A program made the position numbers and the translations under genes. Positions 28,512-38,770 of a stretch of 64,000 bases of DNA are shown one piece after another. Position 1 is the stretch's first letter. Each line of letters begins with the position of its first letter. Source of the stretch: Gilliamella sp. wkB171 (GTDB lineage: Bacteria; Pseudomonadota; Gammaproteobacteria; Enterobacterales; Orbaceae); the NCBI RefSeq assembly GCF_001693755.1, contig NZ_LYST01000051.1:1-64000 (forward strand), written 5' to 3'. Below the pieces are notes generated by a model. That model saw only the letters and a program-made list of their open reading frames with translations. It did not search any database and was not told where the DNA came from.

Positions 28512-29219
28512 ATGCAAAAAATAGTTCGTGTAGTTATTTCTTTTTTTATGATATGGAGTTTATCAACAATTTGTGAGGCATCAACTATGGATAACCATCA
28601 ATTAACCGTAAAACAACAATTTATTATTCCTATTGCAGCCTTTACCGCTCAGGGTGATATGCCAAAGCTAAAAGTGTCATTAATAGAAGGATTAGATAAT
28701 GGTTTAACGATAAACGAAATTAAAGAAGTACTTGTTCAAATGTATGCTTACACTGGCTTTCCGCGTAGTTTAAATGCTATTGGAACTTTTAAGCAACTTT
28801 TGGATGAACGTCATCAAAACGGCATTATAGATGTGATGGGGAAAGAGCCTGATCCCTTACCCACCGATAAAACCAGTCTGCAGTTAGGTACCGAGATTCA
28901 AACTTATTTAGTCGGACAACCTGTTTCTGGCGGCTTGATGGATTTTGCTCCCGCAATTAATCAGTTTTTAAAAGCTCACTTATTTGGTGATATTTTTGGA
29001 CGTAATAATATTGATTATCAAAGCCGTGAAATTGCAACTATTGCTGCATTAGCGAGCCTTGGTGGTGTTGACAGTCAACTTCAATCACACATACATATGG
29101 CAATGAATATAGGTTTAACTCACGATCAAATTCGTGAACTTAGAGATATCTTGCAATCTAAAGTTGGTAATGAGCAAGCTGATGCATTAGCTCAGGCATT
29201 CGTCAATGTTTTGAAATAA
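28512..29219 (+). CDS. Carboxymuconolactone decarboxylase-family protein, exported
   Basis: 235 residues with an N-terminal signal-like segment (residues 5-23, ISFFMIWSLSTICEAS). Two CMD-like helical repeats: AAFTAQGDMPKLKVSLIEGL... near 45-100 and the REIATIAALASLGG...HIHMAMNIGLT block near 175-205. The CxxH redox pair of AhpD is absent (SHIH). Role unknown; it is in line with a cupin gene and an SDR gene that AraC-type regulators often control. Confidence 0.75.
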   Translation: MQKIVRVVISFFMIWSLSTICEASTMDNHQLTVKQQFIIPIAAFTAQGDMPKLKVSLIEGLDNGLTINEIKEVLVQMYAYTGFPRSLNAIGTFKQLLDERHQNGIIDVMGKEPDPLPTDKTSLQLGTEIQTYLVGQPVSGGLMDFAPAINQFLKAHLFGDIFGRNNIDYQSREIATIAALASLGGVDSQLQSHIHMAMNIGLTHDQIRELRDILQSKVGNEQADALAQAFVNVLK

Positions 29220-29241
29220 ACAGGCGTTAAGGAGACAAATA

Positions 29242-29991
29242 ATGAAGCAAAATTCACAAAAGGTTATTGTCATAACAGGTGCATCGAGTGGTATTGGTGA
29301 AGCTACAGCTAAATTACTTGCAGTCCAAGGTAATAAAATTGTATTAGGCGCAAGGCGTAAAGATAAACTTGAGAAAATCGTTGCTGAGATCTCCGCTGCT
29401 GGTGGCATTGCGACTTATCAATTAACGGATGTGACAAAACGAAATGACGTTGATATGTTAGCGAAAAAAGCGCTGGATGAATATGGTCAAATTGATGTTT
29501 GGATCAATAATGCCGGTTTAATGCCACAATCAACTTTTGATAAATTAAAAGTCGATGAATGGGAAAAAATGATCGATGTTAATATTAAAGGTACTTTATA
29601 TGGCATTGCCGCAGCATTATTACCGATGCGACAAAAGAAACAAGGTCATTTTATTAATATTTCATCTATAGCTGGGCATTTAACTCATCCTGGCGGTGGT
29701 GTTTATAGCGCAACAAAATCAGCGGTGTTAGCTATTAGCGATAGTTTACGGCAAGAAGAAGCCTTAGCAAAGAGTAATATACGAGTCAGTGTAATATCAC
29801 CCGGCGCAATTGCAACTGAGCTTACTCATACTATTACCGACCAAGATATTAAGCCCGCTATTGATAAACTTTATCAACAAGTCGCTATTGCTCCAGAACG
29901 CATTGCTCAAGTGATTGCTTTTACTATTAATTCACCTGTAGATACTACTTTAAATGAGATTATCATTCGTCCTAGTTGTCAGCAAGTTTAG
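29242..29991 (+). CDS. Short-chain dehydrogenase/reductase
   Basis: 249-residue classical SDR. Cofactor loop TGASSGIG at 12-19, NNAG at 89-92, catalytic S142, Y155 and K159 (YSATK). GGAG precedes the ATG, 22 bases after the CMD gene, so they share a transcript. The fold indicates NAD(P)(H)-dependent oxidation or reduction of a small alcohol/carbonyl; substrate unknown. Confidence 0.88.
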   Translation: MKQNSQKVIVITGASSGIGEATAKLLAVQGNKIVLGARRKDKLEKIVAEISAAGGIATYQLTDVTKRNDVDMLAKKALDEYGQIDVWINNAGLMPQSTFDKLKVDEWEKMIDVNIKGTLYGIAAALLPMRQKKQGHFINISSIAGHLTHPGGGVYSATKSAVLAISDSLRQEEALAKSNIRVSVISPGAIATELTHTITDQDIKPAIDKLYQQVAIAPERIAQVIAFTINSPVDTTLNEIIIRPSCQQV

Positions 29992-30107
29992 CTAAGTTAA
30001 CAGGCTATTTTTTAATATGGATTTTACTCTTTAAATAAAATTAAAAAGATTAAAATCCATCTTTCCAATCAATTCGACTTTTAGTTGTATAAAAAGTAGG
30101 TTTGAAT

Positions 30108-30656
30108 TCAATTTGATAGTTGATTTTCTCTTTTTAATAAAGGCATATAAACAAATAGCGCAGTGATCAATATAAATGTTGCAAATGTATAGGCTTTGGA
30201 TTGTCCATTCATTTTATTAGCCCACATTGAAAAATATTCCCCTCCAATGACAGCAAAACCAAAGTACCAAATTAAAATCGCTAGTGTTGCTCCGACTAAA
30301 TAAATCACTTGTCCATTCACAAATCGAGATTTGTTGATTGATGCAAACATATAAAGTGAAGCAAATAGACAGACTAAACCAGTAATTAATTCACCTATAA
30401 TTATTACCCAGTATCCAATTAAATGGAGCGTTGTATTACTGATTGCTCGAGACGTCATAGCGGGACTTCCCGAAAAAAATGGTTCCATACTATCCATCGA
30501 TAATACACTTTTTACAAAAGCATAGTTAGTATTAAAATCAACAATATTGTCATACCCAACCAATATACAAAAAAAGCCAACAGTAAAGGCAATTGTTGCT
30601 TTTGAAAGTTGTTGAATCGCAATCAAATTTAATAAGTTTTTCACATCCAAATCCAT
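30108..30656 (-). CDS. DUF2165-family membrane protein
   Basis: 182 residues with four hydrophobic helices (about 18-36, 78-100, 115-138, 155-172). FCILVGYDNIVDFNTNYAFVKSVLSMD and the WYFGFAVIGGEYFSMW block match the DUF2165 small integral membrane family. Function unknown. Convergent with the SDR gene. Confidence 0.72.
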   Translation of the reverse strand: MDLDVKNLLNLIAIQQLSKATIAFTVGFFCILVGYDNIVDFNTNYAFVKSVLSMDSMEPFFSGSPAMTSRAISNTTLHLIGYWVIIIGELITGLVCLFASLYMFASINKSRFVNGQVIYLVGATLAILIWYFGFAVIGGEYFSMWANKMNGQSKAYTFATFILITALFVYMPLLKRENQLSN

Positions 30657-31555
30657 TTAATATTCATTAAAATTTGTCAATTACACGCTGTTATTGACGC
30701 CAGAACATTACAATTTACACTTAGCTAAGTGACAAATCAATACGCACAAATGATTTAGTGACCAGCTTGAAATGTACTCCGATTAATCAGTGAAATATTA
30801 TCTGGTATTGAAAATAAAATAATGAATAAAAATTGAAATTTAAAAAGTTTTAGAATTAAAAAATATGTTTTATAAAATAGTTAGTGATTAATCATCTCAA
30901 ATTAAAGAGTGAATTGAATTTACCTCTCTTATCAATAGAAACTATGTCAGTATGAAATAGCTTTGTATTTAAGTATTGACAAACTTGTTAGCTGTTTTAA
31001 TAGGGTTTCGGTCAGTGAGATAATAATTAATATTCTGTAGGATATGATAGTCATCTTGAGATTTATTAAGCACTAGTCCGAATTTTAATATAGATGTCGA
31101 GCTTTACTTACAAGCAGCTAATAACATTAATGAGCTTTGTTATGTGTCAAATTAGCTTATTATTATATTTATTATGCATGATTAACTGTTGCTTAAAATA
31201 AATATGCTGCGGATTTTGCTAAACGGTCTTTGTTATTTTGTCGATAGGCTATTTTCATAAAAATGAAGAGTAAGCCGTTGATAGAAACATTTCAATAACA
31301 GCTAGTGTTGCTATTTTTTTTATTTATTAGTAGCATTACTAAGCTCGCTTAGTCAAAATATCTTAGCGTGGAACTATTTTGCACGATCATGCAATTAGTA
31401 AAATATGACTAGTGATGTTATTCGTTAAATCTGTCATTCTATTTTCAAATTAATCAGCAAGTTATACCTATCAAGTAAGTCGATTTTAATCAATTAAAGA
31501 TTCAGTAACTTTTATTTGTTTACATAATATTGCAAAGTGCGTCTGGAGGTTAGGT
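30657..31555. other. Long gene-free region
   Basis: About 900 bases with no reading frame I would call and no tRNA or repeat. A TTGACA hexamer near 30977 lacks a good -10 partner. A GGAGG ribosome site (31544-31550) precedes the yetF-like gene at the right edge. Confidence 0.5.
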
Positions 31556-32197
31556 ATGTATTTATTAGAGATGGCCCCCAAGTTTTTGTTGGCCTTGGTT
31601 ATTTTACTTATTTATGTCAAATTGTCTGGTAAAAGTCAAATTGCCCCTATGTCTCAGTTAGATCAGGTTGGGAGTATGGTCATTGGTGCGCTTGTTGGTG
31701 GTGCTTTACTTAGTCCAACTGTCTCTGCTTTACAAGCTTCAGGGCTTGTCGCCATTTGGGCTGGATTATTAGTTTTAATTCGATTTATTAAATCAAAAAA
31801 TTCACATTTAAGAGATGCGATTGATGGTACGCCTATTCGGTTAGTTAAAAATGGGAAGTTATTAACCGATAACTTTATCAAAGCTAATTTACCCGTCAGA
31901 GATTTTGAAACTTTAATCAATATACAGGGAATTTGTACTTTTGCTGAATTAAAACATGTATGGTACGAATTGAATGGCTCATTAACTATCATCAAAAAAG
32001 GTGAAAAAGATATCGCCGTACTTGTTATTGAGGAAGGAAAAATAAGTCAAGAAAACCTGAAAGAAATAAATAAAAACGAAGATTGGATTGTAGAGGAAAT
32101 TCAGAAACAGGGTTATGAAAAATTGGAAGACATTTTCTGTGCTGAATGGTTTGATAATAAATTAATTATTTATCCTTACGATAAAGAAAATAAATAA
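31556..32197 (+). CDS. YetF-family (DUF421) membrane protein
   Basis: 213 residues. Three N-terminal membrane helices (about 5-25, 38-58, 62-80) then a cytosolic domain with DAIDGTPIRLVKNGKLL and DFETLINIQGICTFAELKHVW, the DUF421 hallmarks. Family members in Bacillus (YetF/YdfS) affect spore or membrane properties; role here unknown. GGAGG lies 6 bases before the ATG. Confidence 0.8.
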   Translation: MYLLEMAPKFLLALVILLIYVKLSGKSQIAPMSQLDQVGSMVIGALVGGALLSPTVSALQASGLVAIWAGLLVLIRFIKSKNSHLRDAIDGTPIRLVKNGKLLTDNFIKANLPVRDFETLINIQGICTFAELKHVWYELNGSLTIIKKGEKDIAVLVIEEGKISQENLKEINKNEDWIVEEIQKQGYEKLEDIFCAEWFDNKLIIYPYDKENK

Positions 32198-32227
32198 GAA
32201 TAATTTATTGATTTTATTTTATAAATA

Positions 32228-32245
32228 GGTGGATAACTATCCACC
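32228..32245. terminator. Hairpin between converging yetF-like and ybiI
   Basis: GGTGGAT-AACT-ATCCACC, seven-bp perfect stem. The T-tract is weak on both sides (TATTTAT on the reverse strand), so it is a probable rather than certain terminator. Confidence 0.5.
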
Positions 32246-32255
32246 CTAATAAATT

Positions 32256-32528
32256 CTAACGTAATTGGCTATCTTTACTACCACGTCGATTATATAAATT
32301 TGCCGTCTTAGCTAAAGTTTTATCTATATTTTGCTGGCAAACTAAGCAATATTGAACTCCCGGTAAAGCTAATTGTCGTGCTTCGGGTATAGGATCGCCA
32401 CATTCAATACAAAAATGAGCACTTTCTATACCTTGTTTTAATTGACGCCTTGCGTTTTCAATTGCATCTGCAATAGTTCCTTCAATTTGTTGATTAACTG
32501 CATCATCTGATGCCCAGCCACTTGCCAT
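32256..32528 (-). CDS. ybiI: DksA/TraR-type zinc-finger protein YbiI
   Basis: 90 residues, like E. coli YbiI (88). C4 zinc finger from C40, C43, C61 and C64 (CIECGD and CLVCQ) after an N-terminal helix. The coiled-coil tip of DksA is missing, so it need not act on RNA polymerase secondary channel like DksA. Function unproven. Confidence 0.85.
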   Translation of the reverse strand: MASGWASDDAVNQQIEGTIADAIENARRQLKQGIESAHFCIECGDPIPEARQLALPGVQYCLVCQQNIDKTLAKTANLYNRRGSKDSQLR

Positions 32529-32676
32529 GATAGAATTCCTCCTTACAACTCAATGTGGTGATAATTTAATCATTTTCAAGTAAAAAAAAGTGATTAATAA
32601 TAGAGATGTTTGCAGTAATAGTGGTATTATGTAAACGGCAACGCTTTTAATTAATATCGTTTAATTGGAGGTTTAT

Positions 32677-33228
32677 ATGCAACAATATGAACAAGCAACT
32701 TTTGCAGGTGGTTGTTTTTGGTGTATGGTAAAACCTTTTGATAAATATGAAGGTGTAATTGATGTGGTGTCAGGATACACGGGGGGGCATGTAGCTAATC
32801 CTACTTATCAACAAGTTTGTCAAGGTGATACTGGTCATACCGAAGCGGTTTTAATCACTTTTGATCCGAAAAAAATTAGCTATAAAACGTTGTTGAATAT
32901 TTTTTGGCAACAGATTGATCCAACTGATTCAGGCGGTCAATTTGCTGACAGAGGCGATTCTTATCGCCCCGTTATTTTTTATCATAATGAATTTCAGCAT
33001 AAACTTGCACTAGAATCAAAACAGGCATTGGAAGAAAGTCACCGATTTTCTAGTCCTATTCAAGTGAAGATAGAACCTGCTGTCGAGTTTTATCCAGCAG
33101 AAGAGTATCATCAAAACTACTATAAAAAACAATCACAACATTATGACCGTTATTATCAAATGTCTGGACGTTCTCACTTTATATCCGAACATTGGTTAGA
33201 TAAAAACAATCCAAAGGTGAATAAATAA
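32677..33228 (+). CDS. msrA: Peptide methionine sulfoxide reductase A
   Basis: Reduces the S form of methionine sulfoxide in proteins. 183 residues from ATG 32677, selected because GGAGG is 6 bases upstream (a TTG at 32665 would overlap it). Active site GGCFWC with C13; GYTGGH and the [11 protein letters not shown] block are diagnostic. Its stop codon overlaps the ATG of the cytochrome gene (TAATG), so translation is coupled. Confidence 0.94.
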   Translation: MQQYEQATFAGGCFWCMVKPFDKYEGVIDVVSGYTGGHVANPTYQQVCQGDTGHTEAVLITFDPKKISYKTLLNIFWQQIDPTDSGGQFADRGDSYRPVIFYHNEFQHKLALESKQALEESHRFSSPIQVKIEPAVEFYPAEEYHQNYYKKQSQHYDRYYQMSGRSHFISEHWLDKNNPKVNK

Positions 33229-33746
33229 TGCAAAATGATCCTCAATATAGCACTTGTCAAAAATGGAACCATTGGCTATCTGCGATGTTGGTTTGTATGG
33301 TGGCATCACTGTTACTATTTAAAATCACTTTATCGCAATTTTTAGGCGGAATGTTTTCTATTTATTTACTGCATAAATCTTTTGGCGTAGTGGTATTTTT
33401 ATTGACGATTTGGCGCATTTATATCAACATCAAACAGGGAGTGCCTAATGTTTTGCCTTATGATAAAAAATTCCAACGAATTTTGTCAAAATCAATACAA
33501 GGATTTATCTATATTTTATTGCTTTTTATTCCATTGTCGGGGTATTTGATGAGTAGTCATGATCTTAATGTTTTTGGGGTGATCTCAATTCCTGCTATCG
33601 ATATGCCAAATGCGGGGTATATGTTTTTTCATCGTGCTCATCTGTTAGGTTGCTATTTGTTAGCGGTATTTTTGGTTTTACATATTGCAGGAGCTTTGTA
33701 TCATTATTTAGGGCTGAGAGATAAAGTATTACAATCGATGCTGTAA
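33228..33746 (+). CDS. Cytochrome b561-family membrane protein
   Basis: 172 residues, four membrane helices. Haem-ligand histidines at about H15 (NHW), H49 (LHKSFG), H138 and H152, as in CybB/YodB. It would move electrons in the inner membrane. The one-base overlap with msrA and a 53-base gap to msrB suggest a redox-repair operon; electron supply to methionine sulfoxide repair is a possibility, not shown. Confidence 0.82.
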   Translation: MQNDPQYSTCQKWNHWLSAMLVCMVASLLLFKITLSQFLGGMFSIYLLHKSFGVVVFLLTIWRIYINIKQGVPNVLPYDKKFQRILSKSIQGFIYILLLFIPLSGYLMSSHDLNVFGVISIPAIDMPNAGYMFFHRAHLLGCYLLAVFLVLHIAGALYHYLGLRDKVLQSML

Positions 33747-33799
33747 AGCCAATCTTTACCATTAATTAATGTTTAACACTCTAAAAAGTTAGGTGCATT

Positions 33800-34237
33800 A
33801 TGAATAAGTTAATGAAAGAAAAAGCAGTGTCAGCATTGAGTCCAATGCAATATTATGTTACTCAACAAAATGGTACTGAGCCGCCTTTTGAAAATGAATT
33901 CAATACTAATCATCAAGACGGTTTGTATGTCGATATAGTCTCGGGAGAGCCATTATTTACCTCCTTAGATAAATTTGATTCTGGATGTGGTTGGCCAAGT
34001 TTTAGTAAACCGATTGATAACAAGAGCATCATTGAAAAACTAGATCAAAGTCATGGTATGCACCGTACCGAAGTGCGTTCACTAAAAGCCGATTCCCATC
34101 TTGGTCATGTTTTTGATGATGGTCCAAAATCATTAGGAGGATTACGCTATTGTATCAATTCTGCTGCTTTACGCTTTATACCGAAAGAACAACTTCAAGC
34201 AGCAGGTTATGGTCAATACTTACCGCTTTTTGAGTAA
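33800..34237 (+). CDS. msrB: Peptide methionine sulfoxide reductase B, zinc-free type
   Basis: Reduces the R form of methionine sulfoxide. 145 residues. Catalytic C118 in [11 protein letters not shown] and conserved SGCGWPSF with resolving-type C63. The two CxxC pairs that bind zinc in E. coli MsrB are missing here ([11 protein letters not shown] and [12 protein letters not shown] in their places), so this is the metal-free form. AGGTGCATT precedes ATG. Confidence 0.93.
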   Translation: MNKLMKEKAVSALSPMQYYVTQQNGTEPPFENEFNTNHQDGLYVDIVSGEPLFTSLDKFDSGCGWPSFSKPIDNKSIIEKLDQSHGMHRTEVRSLKADSHLGHVFDDGPKSLGGLRYCINSAALRFIPKEQLQAAGYGQYLPLFE

Positions 34238-34251
34238 TATTAAATAATTTT

Positions 34252-34294
34252 AATCCTATCATCGTATCGACGGTTGGTAGGATTTTCAGCTTTT
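34252..34294 (+). terminator. Terminator after msrB
   Basis: Stem AATCCTATCA (34252-34261) pairs with TTGGTAGGATT (34274-34284) with one GU pair; T-run TTTTTTT follows a few bases on. Confidence 0.65.
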
Positions 34295-34960
34295 TTTGTA
34301 ATCAATTTTATTAGGTAGGTTTGTCAATACATTCGCTATCGAAAACCATTAAAGCAATTTAGATTATCAGTTAAATGCTTTTTTTAAAATAACACCTCAA
34401 ATACTAACAATGAAGATCAACATGATGGGTGTCTTAATAAAGATAAATTAGCATAAAAGTGATTATTACGATATCTCGTTGTCTATTTAACTTTACTAGC
34501 ATCATTCTATTTTGATGACTAGATTTCAAATCTTACTAAATTTTCGGTTAATACTCATGTTTAATCCATAGCGAAAGTATTTCTGTTGCAATTGTTCTGT
34601 TTTTTAAACGTGCTAACTGGTTTCGACTATACTTTAATGACATATGTGAATAGGAAAGCTTAATTCTGAAATAGAATTATCCTGTTAACTTTTGGATTAA
34701 ATATTGACTGATATCAAGATAAATATTTTTAGCGCAATGCTGATGAGTTTTTGGCTTAATAATTTTTTGTTTTTAGTAATTAGGTAGAAGCAAAGTTATG
34801 ATATTTAATCTTTCTTTATGACAAACTACATTGAGATGATTAAAATAGAGATAAAAAGCCTAATTATTTTGTCTACGTGTGCATTGAATTATGCGCAAAA
34901 ATAACTTTTAAAATACTTGTTATCTCTATTATTAAGGATGAACAATATAAAAATTGCTAG
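34295..34960. other. Gene-free region before lptG end
   Basis: About 670 AT-rich bases with no coding frame, RNA gene or repeat that I can support. It separates the msr operon from the converging lptFG operon. Confidence 0.5.
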
Positions 34961-36025
34961 CTAATTCTTACGTTTAAATAAAACATAGCTGATAATTAAA
35001 AAAACTAAACTTGTTAACATTGACCCTATCACAGGATAGATACCCATAACAATACTAGCTTGTGCAAAAAGATTATCCGCAATATAGAAGATAAATCCAA
35101 AACTTATCCCAATAATGACACGTACTCCCATCGATACGCTACGTAAAGGGCCAAAAATGAACGAAAGTGCTAATAACATCATTACTGCAACAGAAATCGG
35201 TTTAATAAGTTTTTTCCAGAAAAGTAAATCATAATATTTTGTGTCTTGACCTGAACTTTTTAAATATTGGGCGTATTGATAAAGTCCAGAAGCAGATAGT
35301 GAATCAGGATCGAAAGCGACAATATTAAGTTTGTCTGGAGTGATGTTTGTTTTCCATGGCATTGATACCATATCATTACCGATTATTTTGTTTGGTTGGG
35401 TTAGATCATTTCTTTCAATTTGTAATAAAGTCCATATGTTATCTTTGAATACAGCACTTTCGGCGTGAGTAATTGATAATAATTTATTATTATCTACTGA
35501 ATAAATATCAATATTAGCAATAGAGTTATCATTATTGACATGACCAATAAATACATAATCATTGCCATCTTTTGCCCACAGACCACCTTGTTGTGCCATT
35601 AATGAATTTCCATATAATTTTTCAGAACGCATATTACGAGCAGTTTGTTCACTTACGGGAGCAACCCATTCACCAATCGCCATTGTTAAAATGACTAATG
35701 GTAATGCTGTTTTCATCACCGCTAACGCTATTTTAAAACGACTAAATCCAGACGTTTCCATAACAATTAGCTCACTACGAGAAGCTAATATGCCTAAACC
35801 TATTAATGCACCTAGTAATGCCGCCATAGGGAAAAAAATCTCTAAATCCTTTGGTACCATCAACAAAGAATAGATGCCCACAGCAAAAGCATCGTAGTCA
35901 ACTTTTATTTTTCTTAATTGGTCGATAAAACGAATAATGCCCGATAAGCTAATTAATAAAAACAGGCAAATACCAATTGTGCTTAAAATAGTTTTACCAA
36001 TATAGCGATCTAAAATCGAAAACAT
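34961..36025 (-). CDS. lptG: LPS export permease LptG
   Basis: Inner-membrane half of the LptB2FGC complex that extracts lipopolysaccharide for transport to the outer membrane. 354 residues; FSILDRYIGKT at the start, FFPMAALLGALIGLG near 65, WVAPVSEQTARNMR and LSFIFGPLRSVSMGVRV near 285-300 match E. coli LptG almost position for position. Six membrane helices with a periplasmic jelly-roll in between. It is 12 bases after lptF. Confidence 0.95.
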   Translation of the reverse strand: MFSILDRYIGKTILSTIGICLFLLISLSGIIRFIDQLRKIKVDYDAFAVGIYSLLMVPKDLEIFFPMAALLGALIGLGILASRSELIVMETSGFSRFKIALAVMKTALPLVILTMAIGEWVAPVSEQTARNMRSEKLYGNSLMAQQGGLWAKDGNDYVFIGHVNNDNSIANIDIYSVDNNKLLSITHAESAVFKDNIWTLLQIERNDLTQPNKIIGNDMVSMPWKTNITPDKLNIVAFDPDSLSASGLYQYAQYLKSSGQDTKYYDLLFWKKLIKPISVAVMMLLALSFIFGPLRSVSMGVRVIIGISFGFIFYIADNLFAQASIVMGIYPVIGSMLTSLVFLIISYVLFKRKN

Positions 36026-36037
36026 CCTTTTTCTCCT

Positions 36038-37138
36038 TTATGATGCAATATATTTTAAACGAAGTTTACGCATAAATAAGTTATCCCAACAATTCAAAAA
36101 TATAGCTAATATGAAATAGGTTAAATTTATAACATAAAACCATAAGGCTGGATCTAATCGACCTTTACCAGCATTTGCTTTAATCGAGCTTGCTAATAGG
36201 AAATAAATTAAATACAGCAATAGGGCAGGTAAAATTTGTGCCAAGCGTCCTTGCCTAGGGTTAGAAACACTTAGCGGTATAACTAAAAATGCCATAAGTG
36301 GGACAGAAATAATAAGTGTTAGTCGCCAATAAAATTCAGCTTCTGCTTTTATCGTTTTAGTTTGGATTAAATTTGTTAAACTCAATTGCTGAACATCGGT
36401 TTTTTCATCATCAATAGAATCTAGCGCTTTAGGCTTTATAATACCTAAGTAATTATGAAAATTTGATATACGAAAATCTTTTAACTGCGCCGTACCTTCA
36501 TAACGATTGGCATCTTCTAATGTAATAATCTGGTTACCCTCATCATCATGACCGGTTTTACCTTTATTAGCAATAATTATTGACGGTCGTTGGTTGTTTT
36601 TAGGATTGATTTGCGCAATAAATACTTTATCTAGAGCATTATTATTGACACTGTTGATATAAATGACTGAATTACCATCTGGTGTTTGTTGGAATTGACC
36701 CGCTAAAAGTCCCGCTAAACTAGGATTAATTTTAGCATTCTCAATTAATTGATCTTGTTTAAGGCTTGACCAAGGCCCAAACCAAAGGCAGTTTATTGCG
36801 GTTAATGCACAAGTCAATATACAAAGAAAAAACACAACTTGATAGGTTAAATTCTTTTTTACTCCACAGGCTTGCATGGCAACCATTTCACTATCAGAAT
36901 ATAAACGGCCAAAGGTCACTAAAACGCCAAGAAAAAGACTCAAAGGTAAAATTAAATCGGCCATATTAGAAATACCTAAAACCAGTAAAGGCATAATCAA
37001 ATCGCGTGGAATATTGCCTTCAATAGCGCTGGATAATATTCTAATTAATTTTTGTGAAAAGAAAATTAATAACAAAATAAATAGTATTGCCCCTTGTGTT
37101 TTTAATGTTTCTTTAACTAAATATCGACGAATTATCAC
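36038..37138 (-). CDS. lptF: LPS export permease LptF
   Basis: Partner of LptG. 366 residues beginning MIIRRYLVKETLKTQ, then LILPLSLFLGVLVTFGRLYSDSEMVAMQACG split over about 59-90, typical LptF. Divergent from pepA, the arrangement known from E. coli. The window has no lptB or lptC near it, as is usual. Confidence 0.95.
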   Translation of the reverse strand: MIIRRYLVKETLKTQGAILFILLLIFFSQKLIRILSSAIEGNIPRDLIMPLLVLGISNMADLILPLSLFLGVLVTFGRLYSDSEMVAMQACGVKKNLTYQVVFFLCILTCALTAINCLWFGPWSSLKQDQLIENAKINPSLAGLLAGQFQQTPDGNSVIYINSVNNNALDKVFIAQINPKNNQRPSIIIANKGKTGHDDEGNQIITLEDANRYEGTAQLKDFRISNFHNYLGIIKPKALDSIDDEKTDVQQLSLTNLIQTKTIKAEAEFYWRLTLIISVPLMAFLVIPLSVSNPRQGRLAQILPALLLYLIYFLLASSIKANAGKGRLDPALWFYVINLTYFILAIFLNCWDNLFMRKLRLKYIAS

Positions 37139-37276
37139 ATTTAACCTATCTAAACGTTTCTAAAAATTTGTCTATTATAATCTGATTTGTTTTGTTTAGT
37201 TATCTTTTTGTTGCTATCCCCAAACGAACCGATAAAATATTAGTAATCACAACGAATATAATAAAAGAGAAACCTT

Positions 37277-38758
37277 ATGGAAATTTTAATTAAAAATAGC
37301 CTTACTATCACAGATCAAAAATCAGAATGTTTAGTTATTGCCGTTAATGCCGACAAAACTAAGTCTGCAATATTGAAAGAAGTCGATGACGCTACTAATG
37401 GTTTTATTCATCAATTAATTAAATCAGAAGATATTAGCGGTGAACTGGGTAGAACGGCATTTTTATATTCTGGTTCAAATAATTTAAAACAAAAATTATT
37501 ATTTGTTGGTTGTGGTAAATTGAAAGAGTTTGATTTAACCCGAGCTAAAACTATTATAAAAGCTGTTATTACAACATTAATTGAAAAGAAAGTTAAAAAT
37601 ATTAGCTGGGATTTATTAACGATTTGTTCAGCAATTAATCACGATATTGTTAAGCAATTACCCCAAATTATTAACGATATAACTTATAATTTTGATCAAT
37701 TTAAATCGAAAAAATCCCCATTACCAAATTTAAATAAAATAACATTATTGTTTAGTGATAAAAAACAGCTTAAATCTATTACAAATTATTTAGTGCAAGG
37801 TCAAATTATTGCAGAAGCGGTTAATGCAACTAAAACGATTGCTAATATGCCATCTAATGTATGCAATGCCCAATATTTAGCTGAACAAGGTAAAAAATTG
37901 GGTAAAAAGCATACATCTTTAAAAGTGTCGTGCCTAGGTGAAAAAGAGTTAGCTAAATTAAATATGAATGCTTATTTAGCGGTAGGTCGCGGTTCAGAGA
38001 ACGAATCAATTATGACCGTTATTGAATACAACGGTGCTAAAGATAAAAGTGCTCAACCTTATGTTTTAGTTGGTAAAGGATTAACATTTGATTCAGGTGG
38101 CATTTCAATTAAACCCGCTGCCGGTATGGACGAAATGAAATACGACATGTGTGGTGCAGCAACTGTTTATGGGGTTATGCAAGCCGTAGCCGAGTTAGCA
38201 CTACCTATTAATGTAGTTGGTGTAATGGCGGGTTGTGAAAATATGCCAGATGGTAATGCTTACCGTCCAGGGGACATTTTAACCACTATGTCTGGTATCA
38301 CTGTTGAAGTGATTAATACCGATGCAGAAGGTCGTTTGGTGTTATGCGATGTATTAACCTATGTCGAAAAATATCAACCTAAAGCTGTTATCGATATTGC
38401 AACATTAACTGGGGCTTGTATTATTGCTTTAGGCCATCATTATACTGGCGTGATGGGTAATAATGAACAATTAGTTGCTCAATTAGTTACTGCATCAAAT
38501 AACGCTGATGATAAAGCTTGGGCGTTGCCAATTGATGATAATTTCCAAGATCAAATTAAATCAACGTGTGCTGATATTGTGAATGCTGCTGGTCGCGATG
38601 GTGGGACGATTACTGCTGCATGTTTTTTGTCTCGATTCACTGAAAAATATCAATGGGCGCATTTAGATATAGCAGGAACCGCTTGGAAATCTGGCGCGAG
38701 TAAAGGTGCGACTGGTCGACCGGTGGCGATGTTAGTTGAATATTTAATGGCTCAGTAA
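37277..38758 (+). CDS. pepA: Leucyl aminopeptidase PepA
   Basis: M17 metallopeptidase, 493 residues, cutting N-terminal residues; in E. coli it also acts as a DNA-binding recombination accessory factor. Metal-binding signatures: LVGKGLTFDSGG with D near 274, and NTDAEGRLVLCD near 350, plus catalytic lysine in SIKPAAGMDEMKYDM. AAAGAGAAA weak ribosome site before ATG. First of pepA-holC. Confidence 0.96.
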   Translation: MEILIKNSLTITDQKSECLVIAVNADKTKSAILKEVDDATNGFIHQLIKSEDISGELGRTAFLYSGSNNLKQKLLFVGCGKLKEFDLTRAKTIIKAVITTLIEKKVKNISWDLLTICSAINHDIVKQLPQIINDITYNFDQFKSKKSPLPNLNKITLLFSDKKQLKSITNYLVQGQIIAEAVNATKTIANMPSNVCNAQYLAEQGKKLGKKHTSLKVSCLGEKELAKLNMNAYLAVGRGSENESIMTVIEYNGAKDKSAQPYVLVGKGLTFDSGGISIKPAAGMDEMKYDMCGAATVYGVMQAVAELALPINVVGVMAGCENMPDGNAYRPGDILTTMSGITVEVINTDAEGRLVLCDVLTYVEKYQPKAVIDIATLTGACIIALGHHYTGVMGNNEQLVAQLVTASNNADDKAWALPIDDNFQDQIKSTCADIVNAAGRDGGTITAACFLSRFTEKYQWAHLDIAGTAWKSGASKGATGRPVAMLVEYLMAQ

Positions 38759-38770
38759 ATTCATTTTATT

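Noticed and set aside
30977-31005. Promoter in the long gene-free region
   Set aside because: TTGACA is perfect, but no acceptable -10 lies 16-18 bases away.
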